Assembly (NCBI GenBank): GCA_008000375.1 | Contig: SMOI01000121.1 | Location: 70,006 to 95,353, forward strand | Reading direction: 5' to 3' | Length of the DNA: 25,348 bases | Source: Poteriospumella lacustris | Lineage: Eukaryota > Sar > Chrysophyceae > Chromulinales > Dinobryaceae | Shown: positions 1 through 7,915 of the stretch, piece by piece | How positions within the stretch are numbered: the first letter of the stretch is position 1 | Layout: every line of letters begins with the position of its first letter | Position numbers and translations under genes: made by a program | The notes under the pieces: model-generated | The model's database searches: none | What the model was told of the DNA's origin: nothing | Seen by the model: only the letters and a program-made list of their open reading frames with translations

Positions 1-3000
1 CGCGTCGACTGGGCGGAAGCGCCAGCAGCGGTAGTGGCCCGAGTCGGTCAGCACCGTCTGCGGCACGTTGAGGATCGGCTGTCGCGACAGGGCCACTGGG
101 CGGTCGTCCTTCGTCCACAGAAACGCCGCCGCCCCCTCCGCCGCATCGCGATCGTCGCTGGTGCCGGACAGAGGCGCCTCAACCGACCGCACGCTGCCCT
201 CGCGACCCTCTGAGCCAGTCGCAGCAGCGACAGGCGCGCGCGGTTCGGCGCCGAAGATCAGGCTGTCGCCCAGCTGCACCCAGTGCGTCGCCACCGCCGC
301 TGCAGCCAGCGCCAGCGCAGGCGCTGCAGGCGCCTCAGCGGGCGGGGTGAGGGTGGTCGAGTGGCGCTCGGTGGGTGGCCGCTCGACGGTCGAATCGCTC
401 GTTGATGGGGCAAGCGACATTGGCTCTGCCGGGGCCGCGGCGCTGGCGGCCCACGCGACGAGCTGCGTCCACAGTCGCTGCGGCAACTCGTGCAGCAGTG
501 CGTCGGACACGCCGACCGGCGACGTCGCTGTGGCCGTCGCTCGCCGCAGCGTCACGTTGGAGCGGTGCAGCGAGACCATACCGGCCAGCAGCGCCACGGC
601 GACGCCCAGCGCCGTCCAGGCGCGTGCGGACGCCATTGCGCGGCGGCTGTGCGGCCCATGGCGACGTTCGGCAGCGCGCATGGCCGCGCCCGACAGCAGG
701 CCCTTGCCGGACCGCGTTGGCGACGCCGTCGGCGTCGTGAGTCGTCGCACGACGCTCTGCCAACCGGCCGCCCAGCTGCCCTCGCCGCGAGGCGACTGCA
801 CGGCGCAGGCGACCGCGCTGCGCTCTCCGCGCTCCTCGTGGGACAGCGCGCTGCTGATGCTGCTGACGGAGCGGACGCTGTCGCTCCGGCTGCGCGGAGG
901 CGCAGGAACCTTCGTCGCCGGCAGCGGTTGCTGCGCAGCGGCGAACACGGCGGCGGTGGCAGCGGCAGCGGCGGCTTTGGCGGCGGTGCGCTTTTGGTGC
1001 TTCGCGTTCTTCTTCTGCGGCACGAGCGGCGGCCTCTGTTGCGCAACCGTCGCTTCCACCGCGACGACACTGTCGGCTGCGCATCGCGAACGCTGCGAGT
1101 CGTGGCTCGTGCGTCCGGTTGCGTCGCTGCTGTCCGGCGACGGCGACGCCGACGTGGCATGCGGCGCGTGGTTGGCGCCGTCGCTGAGGCTCCCCGGCCG
1201 CGCGGCGCTGTCCGCGGGGCTGTGCTCGGCGCTGTCAGCCGCCGTGGTGATCGCCGAGGACAGCGAGGAACACGTCGACAGAGGCGATGGAGAGCGCCCG
1301 TGCGGCTCATCGTCGGTGGCAATCGGCAGCAGCGGCCCCGCGAGCAAAGCTCTCTCCGCAGCAGGCGCTGCATGCACAGCGATGGGTCGGAACGGCTCCT
1401 TGACGCGCGGCAGGCGGCCAGAGACGTCGACGGGCTGCACTACCGCCGGCAGCGCGCCGTCCGTCTCGGTGGACAGAGCCGCTGCGGGCGACAGTCGCCC
1501 CGAATGCGCGACGCGCGCCATTCGCTCGGCGCCGCGCAGCCACGCGAACATCGCCTCACGGTCCATCACCAGCGGATCGTCGTGCGTCGACGCAGGCGCC
1601 GGCTGCACATGCGCGTACCGATGCAGCGACGGACCGAAGAAACTCTCGAACGCCAGTGGGAACAGCGTCGCTTGACCCGGCAGCGGCGGCGGCAGCGGCG
1701 GCGGCAGCAGCGATGGAGCAGAGGGCTGAGTGCGCGGGCTGCCGGCCGGCACCACGCCCGGCATCGGCGGAAAGGGGTAAAAGGGTGAGGCGAAGACCCC
1801 CGAACTACCCGGCCCGGCGGGCGGCTGCGGCGGCGGCGGCAGCTGCGGCTGGTGGAACTGCGCCATGGCGCTGTGGAACGACGGAGACGTGCGGTTGGCG
1901 GCGGCGGCAGCTGAGTGACCCGGTGTCGCGACCACCGATGGCGGCGGTGGGGGAGGCGGCGCGGAGGGCGCCACCATCGTCGAGGCCAGCGCCGGTGCCA
2001 GCAGACTTTCCAGGCGACTGGAGCCCAGCTGCAGCGCACGGTCGATCAGCGCGAGATTGCCTCGCGACACGGAATAGCCCAGGTTGTTCGTGTCGTCGAC
2101 GGGGTCCTGAATGTTGCAGACGCGCAGCGAGAACCGCGCCGGCGGATTGGCGGCCTTCTTCTTCGCGACGAGGTGCGCGTTGATCGCCGGCGCCATGTCC
2201 TGCAGCGTCTTTCCGAGACGCTCCAGCACTGGGTAGAACCGGTTGGCGCACCGGGCGAACTTGGCGCCGCCTGCTGGCCCAGTTGGTCCGTCCGCATTCG
2301 CGTCGCGACTGTGGGTGGCCGCGGAGGTGCCCACCTGGATCGGATGCGCGCCCTCCAGCGTCAACACGCTCGCCTCCCACGGGAAGCGCTGGTAGTGGTG
2401 CAGAAAGAGCCGCAGTACCTGCAGAGGGTGGTGCAGGTCACGGTGCAGGTTGAACAGGTGGATGACCATGACGCTGACCGCGTACGACGACAGCATGCCT
2501 TCCTTCCCGCCCAGAATGGCCGCGCCGCAGTACTGTCTGCTCTCGTGCAGACACCAGCTCTATACGAAGCGTTACTTTCACCATTAACTGTCACAGAGCA
2601 GCCGACAACGACTTCAGTTTGCGAACCTTGATGAGCATTATCGACCGCTTGAACAGGTGGTTCTCGCCGATCTCCGTGTCGACCTCTTCGAGGAAGAGCA
2701 TACTCGCCACGACGCCGATCTGGTTCACCGTCAAGTCCACAGAGTATGAATCTACTACGCAGTGCAAAAGCTTGGTCCGCGCATTGATAAAATCGATATT
2801 GCGAATGAGAAACTCGTTGTCTTGGGAGGCTGGCGCCGCTGGAGGATTCGGTGGGACCCCGTTTTGGAACGGCGGATGAAAAGGGACCGATGCTTTTTGG
2901 TCTTGATCCTTGCGATATATCTCTTCGCAAAGGAGAGCAAAAGCCTGCGTTAAATCCACCATATCGCTCGCGGAGCCGAACATCGATGGAGTGAGGAGAA

Positions 3001-3316
3001 CCAGGTCGACGTCTCCGTCCGGGAGGTAGGTCTTGAAGCAGCACGAACCGCTCACAAGAACAATTGATCGCACCGGTAGATCAGCCTCTGACTCATCGTC
3101 GCCACAATTCTCTCCGTTGAGACAAGAATGTTGACGGCTACAGCTGGATCCGGTCCCTTTGCAAAGAATGCACCGCAGATATCCAGCGATTGAGTCTCGC
3201 AGCGCATTTGATTGCCGAGAAGGGCACAATTTGGACATGAGGAAATCCACATCGCGATACAAAGTTGCAGCAAAAGAAGAAGATGACGTGGAGCATTCTG
3301 TTGCAGCGGTTGACAT
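1..3316 (-). CDS. Nucleotidyltransferase (PAP/OAS1, TENT-like) with downstream TM segment and Ig-like region; 5' complete, 3' end beyond window
   Basis: Seen: exon 1 is 3316..2627 (230 aa). Intron is 2626..2533 (GTTCGC...ACAG; an alternative acceptor leaves the exon starting at 2541). Exon 2 is open without a stop from 2532 to base 1 (844 codons), so at least 1074 aa. I translated every codon of exon 2. The nucleotidyltransferase motif is VSGSCCFKTYLPDGDVDL (residues 88-105, catalytic D102 and D104), with the third carboxylate D194 in VDLTVNQIG. The substrate-binding-domain hallmark NNLGYSVSRGN is at 379-389. Then come Pro-rich (PPPPPPP, PPPLPPPLPG), Ser/Ala-rich and basic stretches, a hydrophobic segment at 868-885 (AWTALGVAVALLAGMVSL), and LWTKDD plus TDSGHYRCW at 1035-1067, the C-strand Trp and D-x-G-x-Y-x-C pattern of Ig domains. 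Known: this family adds nucleotides to RNA 3' ends. Inferred: a membrane-anchored enzyme. The IKAW block expected at the intron looks shortened, so the acceptor is uncertain. Exon 1 is near 50% GC, exon 2 much richer. Confidence 0.82.
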
Positions 3317-3592
3317 ATTTGGATGTTGTCGCTGTCGGCCACGAGGATAAAAGAGACGTCAAGCGCAAAGAGACAACAACTTAAGCAACCAACAAGTCTG
3401 CAATGAAACACTCACAATGTATAATCATTGATGCATTCCTGTTCGATTGTCATTGGAGTTTTTCTCGTATTTTTTTCGCTACCGGGCGCTGACAACCACG
3501 TTAATTCCCCGAGAAAACACTGAACAAGACCGCCGTCGTTGAAGAGGATTGCAGAATTCAACACATTTTTATTGCATGAGGCTTTCGGCCTT

Positions 3593-3690
3593 TCAAGGGA
3601 GCGGGTTTAGCTCAGTAGGTAGAGCGTAGGTCTCATAATCCTAAGGTCGCCAGTTCGATCCTGGCAGTCCGCATTAGTCTCGGCTCCCAA
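3593..3690 (+). repeat. 98-bp direct repeat, copy 1 (tRNA-Met unit)
   Basis: This unit is identical base for base to 3750-3847. It holds an 8-nt leader (tcaaggga), the whole 73-nt tRNA and 17 nt of trailer (ttagtctcggctcccaa). Leader GGGAGC and trailer GCTCCC are complementary, so the precursor could extend its acceptor stem. Copies are separated by 59 nt of unrelated sequence. Confidence 0.95.
3601..3673 (+). tRNA. tRNA-Met (CAT), elongator, copy 1
   Basis: It folds as a full 73-nt cloverleaf with no intron: acceptor GCGGGTT/AGTCCGC plus discriminator A73, D stem GCTC/GAGC, anticodon stem TAGGT/TCCTA around loop CTCATAA (anticodon CAT), variable loop AGGTC and T stem GCCAG/CTGGC around TTCGATC. 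The single T-T mismatch at 31-39 is also found in other eukaryotic elongator tRNA-Met. G1-C72 and the ordinary T-loop argue against the initiator. Box A (TAGCTCAGTAGG) and box B (GTTCGATCC) are present, and TTTTT at 3694-3698 is a suitable pol III terminator. CCA is not encoded. Confidence 0.95.
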
Positions 3691-3693
3691 CAC

Positions 3694-3698
3694 TTTTT
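3694..3698 (+). terminator. Pol III T-run terminator after tRNA-Met copy 1
   Basis: Five consecutive T residues, 21 nt after the tRNA 3' end, match a eukaryotic RNA polymerase III termination signal. This run lies just outside the duplicated 98-bp unit. Confidence 0.6.
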
Positions 3699-3749
3699 GA
3701 CTGAGTCGATCTCAGCAACGACTTCATAAGAGTCGTTAGCGTCGGTCTG

Positions 3750-3847
3750 TCAAGGGAGCGGGTTTAGCTCAGTAGGTAGAGCGTAGGTCTCATAATCCTA
3801 AGGTCGCCAGTTCGATCCTGGCAGTCCGCATTAGTCTCGGCTCCCAA
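3750..3847 (+). repeat. 98-bp direct repeat, copy 2 (tRNA-Met unit)
   Basis: Second exact copy of the 98-bp unit at 3593-3690, in the same orientation. It starts at tcaaggga and ends at ctcccaa. Flanks differ on both sides, so the duplication is sharply bounded. Confidence 0.95.
3758..3830 (+). tRNA. tRNA-Met (CAT), elongator, copy 2
   Basis: Identical in all 73 bases to the tRNA at 3601-3673, with the same cloverleaf, CAT anticodon and internal box A and box B promoters. It has its own T-run just downstream, so both copies look capable of transcription. Confidence 0.95.
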
Positions 3848-3850
3848 TTC

Positions 3851-3856
3851 TTTTTT
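3851..3856 (+). terminator. Pol III T-run terminator after tRNA-Met copy 2
   Basis: Six consecutive T residues, followed after one G by five more, lie 21 nt after the second tRNA. This fits pol III termination and sits outside the repeated unit. Confidence 0.6.
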
Positions 3857-4261
3857 GTTTTTGCTGTTTGATTTTTGTGTCTCGAATCAATGTTGTGAAC
3901 CATGCATGATCCAGGACTTAAATGCTTAAATGTCTACAATTCTTTATAGCTGTTGTTGCTCTCTCATTGTTCAGGTAGTTATCCATACTTTTTTGTGGAG
4001 AGACAACAACAACATCACGATTTGCTACGGGACAGCACCTTCAAGAGGTCCAAATATGACGTTGAATGGTTGGCCACACGGCCGCCCGCCTCGACTGCTT
4101 CTGCAGCGGTTGCCATGTTCAGAGATGGCCTACTTCTACTTACTTCTTCTTAGCCTTCGGTCTTTCGCGTTACCCTGGCATTCGGTAGCTTTTATTTCGG
4201 AAGATCAAATTCTCTGCCTTCATTGTCAACAGTTGTGTGTGCCATTTTTGACTCGAGCAAC
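3857..4261. other. Intergenic, no supported gene
   Basis: AT-leaning DNA between the tRNA pair and uL13m copy 1. Short open frames here show no recognisable domain. The frame of uL13m stays open upstream to an ATG at 4223, but that extension is absent from the other uL13m copy. The stretch presumably holds the promoter and 5' UTR of uL13m copy 1. I could not pick out a convincing core promoter motif. Confidence 0.5.
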
Positions 4262-4769
4262 ATGAACCGACGATTCTCACAACCTGCGTGGCACTTGGTC
4301 GACGCCAAAAACAAAATTTGTGGCCGTCTGTCAACTCAAATAGTTTCTTTGCTCAGGGGAAAGCATAAGCCAAATTTTACTCCTTGGTATGATTGTGGCG
4401 ACTACGTGGTGGTTGTGAACGCGCAGGACGTGCATCTCACTGGCGACAAATTGCGCCAGAAGCATTTCATTTGGCACACTGGTTATCCTGGTGGATTGAA
4501 GCAACGAAGCGTTCGCGATCAACTCAAGCTAAAACCCGAAGAGGTTAGAACTACGTGGTGTGACTGATCGATTGTCTTCCTTGCCTAACTGTGGTCTGCC
4601 TCTCCGTGTGATCTGTCGTTCGCTGCTACAGGTTCTTCGCAAGTCGGTGCTGGGCATGTTGGCCAAGAACAACCTGCGATACGACATAGCCCGCAAGCTA
4701 CGAATATTCCCTGGCCCTAAGCATTTCCACGAGGACAAGTTGCCGCCAGGAACGCCTTCTGTGCTGTAA
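4262..4769 (+). CDS. Mitochondrial-type large-subunit ribosomal protein uL13m, copy 1 (one intron)
   Basis: Seen: exon 1 is 4262..4543 (94 aa), intron 4544..4631 (88 nt, GTTAGA...CTACAG, phase 0), exon 2 4632..4769 including TAA. The product is 139 aa, close to the usual 140-odd of bacterial L13. Family blocks visible: WHLVDAKNKICGRLS (residues 10-24), DCGDYVVVVNA, the uL13 signature HTGYPGGLKQ, and KPEE-VLRKSVLGMLAKNNL across the splice junction, then LRIFPGP near the C-terminus. Known: uL13 binds large-subunit rRNA. The bacterial-type form in a eukaryote serves an organelle ribosome, most likely the mitochondrion. I chose the ATG at 4262 over the in-frame ATG at 4223 because identity with copy 2 begins exactly there. 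No cleavable presequence is obvious. The gene is tail to tail with an identical copy. Confidence 0.9.
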
Positions 4770-4773
4770 GCAC
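4262..4773 (+). repeat. 512-bp perfect inverted repeat, left arm
   Basis: Compared line by line with the reverse complement of 5254-5765, all 512 bases match, including the 88-nt intron. Identity starts at the A of the start codon (4261 is C, its counterpart is A) and ends 4 nt after the TAA. The spacer is 480 nt. Confidence 0.97.
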
Positions 4774-5253
4774 TGTCTTTGGGAAAGTCTTGCCCCAAGT
4801 GAAGTAACTCTTGCACCCGCTTGGTCGAGTTCCAATAGCCTTGTAAAATAATGAGTAATTTGTTTTCTGCCTATTCTTCTATACGAACTTACCACGACCT
4901 GTGTGTGACCACTGAGGAGTGCGTTTTGTGAATGGTTTGCTCGATGTTCGAGGGTGTTTTGTCATTGTGCGCAACGAAGCCACAAATTCAGCTTTTGCGC
5001 AAACAATACCACTTCTTCCACAAATGCTATGGCTACAAATATTTAAATTGTTGCGGTTTTCGAGCGCAATGCTGAACATTTGAAATCTCCGCATGCAAGA
5101 TCATCGAAGGCCATCATCGCTCACGAGCCTATTCTATTCACTTCACTTCGATGTCACTTATTTGGTAGATTAGGTAGAAGACAGCAGTATACAAATTATT
5201 CAGTATTTTACAAGGTAGTTGCTACTCAACCACAGCTACATGACTAACCGCAC
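4774..5253. other. Spacer between the uL13m inverted-repeat arms
   Basis: 480 nt of moderate to low GC with no supported gene. It must hold the 3' UTRs and poly(A) sites of the two convergent uL13m copies. An AATAA motif occurs shortly after copy 1 (ccttgtaaaataatgag, near 4845). The two halves of the spacer are not copies of each other, so the UTRs have diverged while the coding arms have not. Confidence 0.6.
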
Positions 5254-5765
5254 GTGCTTACAGCACAGAAGGCGTTCCTGGCGGCAACTTGTCCTCGTGG
5301 AAATGCTTAGGGCCAGGGAATATTCGTAGCTTGCGGGCTATGTCGTATCGCAGGTTGTTCTTGGCCAACATGCCCAGCACCGACTTGCGAAGAACCTGTA
5401 GCAGCGAACGACAGATCACACGGAGAGGCAGACCACAGTTAGGCAAGGAAGACAATCGATCAGTCACACCACGTAGTTCTAACCTCTTCGGGTTTTAGCT
5501 TGAGTTGATCGCGAACGCTTCGTTGCTTCAATCCACCAGGATAACCAGTGTGCCAAATGAAATGCTTCTGGCGCAATTTGTCGCCAGTGAGATGCACGTC
5601 CTGCGCGTTCACAACCACCACGTAGTCGCCACAATCATACCAAGGAGTAAAATTTGGCTTATGCTTTCCCCTGAGCAAAGAAACTATTTGAGTTGACAGA
5701 CGGCCACAAATTTTGTTTTTGGCGTCGACCAAGTGCCACGCAGGTTGTGAGAATCGTCGGTTCAT
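5254..5765 (-). repeat. 512-bp perfect inverted repeat, right arm
   Basis: Exact reverse complement of 4262-4773. Sequence beyond both ends shows no continued similarity, so the repeat boundary coincides with the coding region on both sides. Confidence 0.97.
5258..5765 (-). CDS. Mitochondrial-type large-subunit ribosomal protein uL13m, copy 2 (one intron)
   Basis: Seen: exon 1 is 5765..5484, intron 5483..5396 (88 nt), exon 2 5395..5258 including the stop. The encoded 139-aa protein and the intron are identical to copy 1 at 4262-4769, with the same uL13 blocks (DCGDYVVVVNA, HTGYPGG). Both reading frames and splice sites are intact, so neither copy looks like a pseudogene. The bases before the ATG (tgcagtgacaa) differ from those of copy 1 (actcgagcaac), so the copies use different 5' UTRs and probably different promoters. 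An intron rules out origin by retroposition of a spliced mRNA. Whether both copies are expressed cannot be told from sequence. Confidence 0.9.
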
Positions 5766-6118
5766 TTGTCACTGCAAAAATCCAGCGCTTTTCTACCACA
5801 ACTGACCAAAAGGACTGTGGTCAAGGAAGGATCAATTAGAGGTCAAACCTAATTGTACGAGCTACGCTTTCTTTTCAACAAGTCGGCTGCTCTATGTGTG
5901 GTGAGAGCTGCAAAAGAGAGGAGCTTCTTCTGTTGCTGGCTGGGCGACGGGCCGTGTCAGTCTGAAACGGTTGTCGACAGCTTGGAGCATGTTCCATGTT
6001 CTTGTCGTATGTTAGGCATGGACTTGCCGCACAAGCAAATCCACCACTGCGTTCCCCGATATCTCGTGCTTATGATTGAATAATTGCTGACAGTTGTTGC
6101 GGTCAAGGAAAGCGGGCT
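5766..6118. other. Intergenic between uL13m copy 2 and a divergent hypothetical gene
   Basis: Head-to-head intergenic stretch likely to contain both promoters. A short imperfect inverted repeat (aattagaggt / acctaatt, 5834-5854) is visible. A 76-codon open frame at 5853-6083 shows no family features and I do not call it. Confidence 0.4.
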
Positions 6119-7120
6119 ATGTCAACCCCAAAATCTCGACGAAACTTTGCCGTTATCCAGCAACTGCATCTTCAAAAAAGTGCTTCTGCTACTGCCCTCC
6201 CCCAGGCAACCGGCTCCACTGTTGATGGAAATGACCACTCATCACTTGAAGAAAAGTCACTTGGGAGCAGCAAATCGGCCAGCTCTGTCACTGCGGCACT
6301 TGCAAACGAAAACAAGAATGCTTTGTGGCTTGCCAAGAGGCCTGTCTTGAAGGCGTTTTTGCATCATGCGATCATGTTGTTGGAGCTTTTGCCCTTCAGC
6401 GACTATGATGCTTATATAAGAGAACTCCAAGCAACAATCGAAGATTGTCTTGGTGCCCAACGATACAAGCGGGCTGCTCAAGCGGCCCACCAAATCCAAC
6501 AGAACCGGAGAAATGCTGTATTGGCGTTGTCTGAAACAGAGAGCACTTCACATTCATCTGTTTACGCTTCGATTGTTGATATTGAGGACCGAACTGCCGC
6601 TGAGGGAGCGAAGTTCTTTTGGGAAGATGAGAACTTGCGCAACGACGATGTGCAATTGAAAAGTCTTCTCCACGAACTGGCCACGCAAACATGTCACGCC
6701 AGAAGCGTCCTTCAAGTGGAGGCCAAACTTGACCGCCTCATAGAAGGCTACTTTACTTTGCGCGTGAGAACGCATCGAAGCACCATTGCCCACGTCATTG
6801 GACATTCCCACATGACTGACCCGCAGCGATGTATACAATTCTTCGACCTGTTCGCCATCAACTACTTCAACAGCGAGACTTTCAGCCAGTTCCACAATCG
6901 CACTCATCCCGCTGTAGCCCACCATGCGAACTCTGCCCATCATCATCATTCCAGCAATAGTGGTGGTCAATCTTCGGTCTTTCTGACGTCTGCGGCCCAT
7001 CCACCCAGCTCGAATGGCTTGCCGCCTGGTGCTCCTCCTGTGCTACAATCTTCTTTATCGCCCCAAAAGCGTCGCGAGTCGCATGTCAACTTGTTGCTGA
7101 AAACCAAGGCGATTGTTTGA
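6119..7120 (+). CDS. Hypothetical protein, 333 aa
   Basis: I do not recognise this protein. It is an intron-less frame with moderate GC, like its neighbours. Residues 1-60 are Ser/Ala-rich and probably disordered. Residues about 65-150 (from ALWLAKRPVLKAFLHH through LLELLPFSDYDAYIRELQ to QAAHQIQQNRR) and about 165-255 (WEDENLRNDDVQLKSLLHEL, then QVEAKLDRLIEGYFTLRVR, then CIQFFDLFAINYFNSETFSQF) look like amphipathic helices of a folded domain. A His-rich stretch (AHHHHSS) and a Pro/Ser tail with a basic patch (SPQKRRES) follow. No signal peptide or membrane segment is seen. The product is probably intracellular. The start is the first ATG of the frame. The long coherent helical core is the reason to accept it as a gene. 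Confidence 0.7.
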   Translation: MSTPKSRRNFAVIQQLHLQKSASATALPQATGSTVDGNDHSSLEEKSLGSSKSASSVTAALANENKNALWLAKRPVLKAFLHHAIMLLELLPFSDYDAYIRELQATIEDCLGAQRYKRAAQAAHQIQQNRRNAVLALSETESTSHSSVYASIVDIEDRTAAEGAKFFWEDENLRNDDVQLKSLLHELATQTCHARSVLQVEAKLDRLIEGYFTLRVRTHRSTIAHVIGHSHMTDPQRCIQFFDLFAINYFNSETFSQFHNRTHPAVAHHANSAHHHHSSNSGGQSSVFLTSAAHPPSSNGLPPGAPPVLQSSLSPQKRRESHVNLLLKTKAIV

Positions 7121-7292
7121 TTGTTTTCGCGGACAGAACTCTCCGCGTCTCTGAGGCTGTGCATGAGTATTCGTCGTTCGACTTCGCTGGGTCCCGCCTG
7201 GCGCAACTTCTCGATCATTCACACCTACTTTGGGCAACAAATGCTCGTCGTGTGTCTCATCTATTCTTTCACTGGTTTCGTCGCAGAGTGCC

Positions 7293-7329
7293 GTATACAA
7301 GGGCGCGGCTGGGGCGGTATACAAGGGCG
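7293..7329 (+). repeat. Two 13-bp direct repeats (gtatacaagggcg)
   Basis: The 13-mer occurs at 7293-7305 and again at 7317-7329, a 24-nt period. It lies in the 3' flank of the hypothetical gene. No function is evident. Confidence 0.85.
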
Positions 7330-7354
7330 TTTCTACATGGCGGTGTCTGCAATA

Positions 7355-7367
7355 CCCCCCCCCCCCC
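7355..7367 (+). repeat. Homopolymer C13 tract
   Basis: Thirteen consecutive C followed by GCCGCC. This is a simple-sequence tract prone to slippage and length miscalls. Confidence 0.95.
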
Positions 7368-7915
7368 GCCGCCATATGGACTCTTGTGGTCCTCACAGAG
7401 CTGCAATAGCGGCCCCACAGGATGCTGCTTCGTCGTAGACTAGCGCTTCTCGTATATTTTTGGATATCCTTGATGGTACGCTGTGTCTCTCTCCTTTCTC
7501 CAATTTGCGTGTTTTTGGCTGTGTGTGCGTGCATGCTTGTGAGTGCATTATATCCGTCGGTGTCCTCCTTCTGTTGTTCAATTGACGTTTCTTCGCCTTC
7601 TTCGAGAAGATGAAGCCTGCAAGTTTCTTCTTTGCTCTTTTTGTTTCAGTCAGATCGCTACGTTGTTTTGGTTTCTAGCCTTGTAAGCGCAGATAACCTT
7701 CCTTTGTTGCTGAGCCCTTCTTCATCGAGGGCCGACGCGGGCCGAACAAAAAGGGTGCGGATAGCAGGGATCCAAATGGCGCGGCTTGTTGTAATCGCAT
7801 GGTTGGTTGAGTTCTAAGCTGCCACAGCAGTTCAGTTGCATCGGCATCGGGTCGAGTGAACTTTGTCGTGGTTGGTTGGTACTCTGAGTGTTTGCGGACT
7901 GCGGATACTGCAGCT

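Larger units (their letters stand above)
7121..7915. other. Intergenic, low-complexity features only
   Basis: About 800 nt between convergent genes, partly T-rich. It contains a 13-bp direct repeat (7293-7305 and 7317-7329) and a run of 13 C. Overlapping open frames on both strands have no recognisable content, and the C-run makes their frames unreliable. I see no gene. Confidence 0.5.

Noticed and set aside
68-1675. 535-codon plus-strand frame
   Set aside because: It is antisense to the nucleotidyltransferase exon 2, whose frame has motif-bearing, compositionally sensible sequence. The plus frame is Ser/Ala/Arg-rich with no domain.
4223-4261. 13-residue N-terminal extension of uL13m copy 1
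   Set aside because: Copy 2 lacks it; sequence identity between copies starts at the internal ATG, and the usual uL13 length is met from there.
4262-5765. Inverted repeat as a transposon or retrocopy
   Set aside because: The arms are a cellular ribosomal protein gene with an intron. There is no transposase, no target-site duplication at the outer ends and no poly(A) tract.
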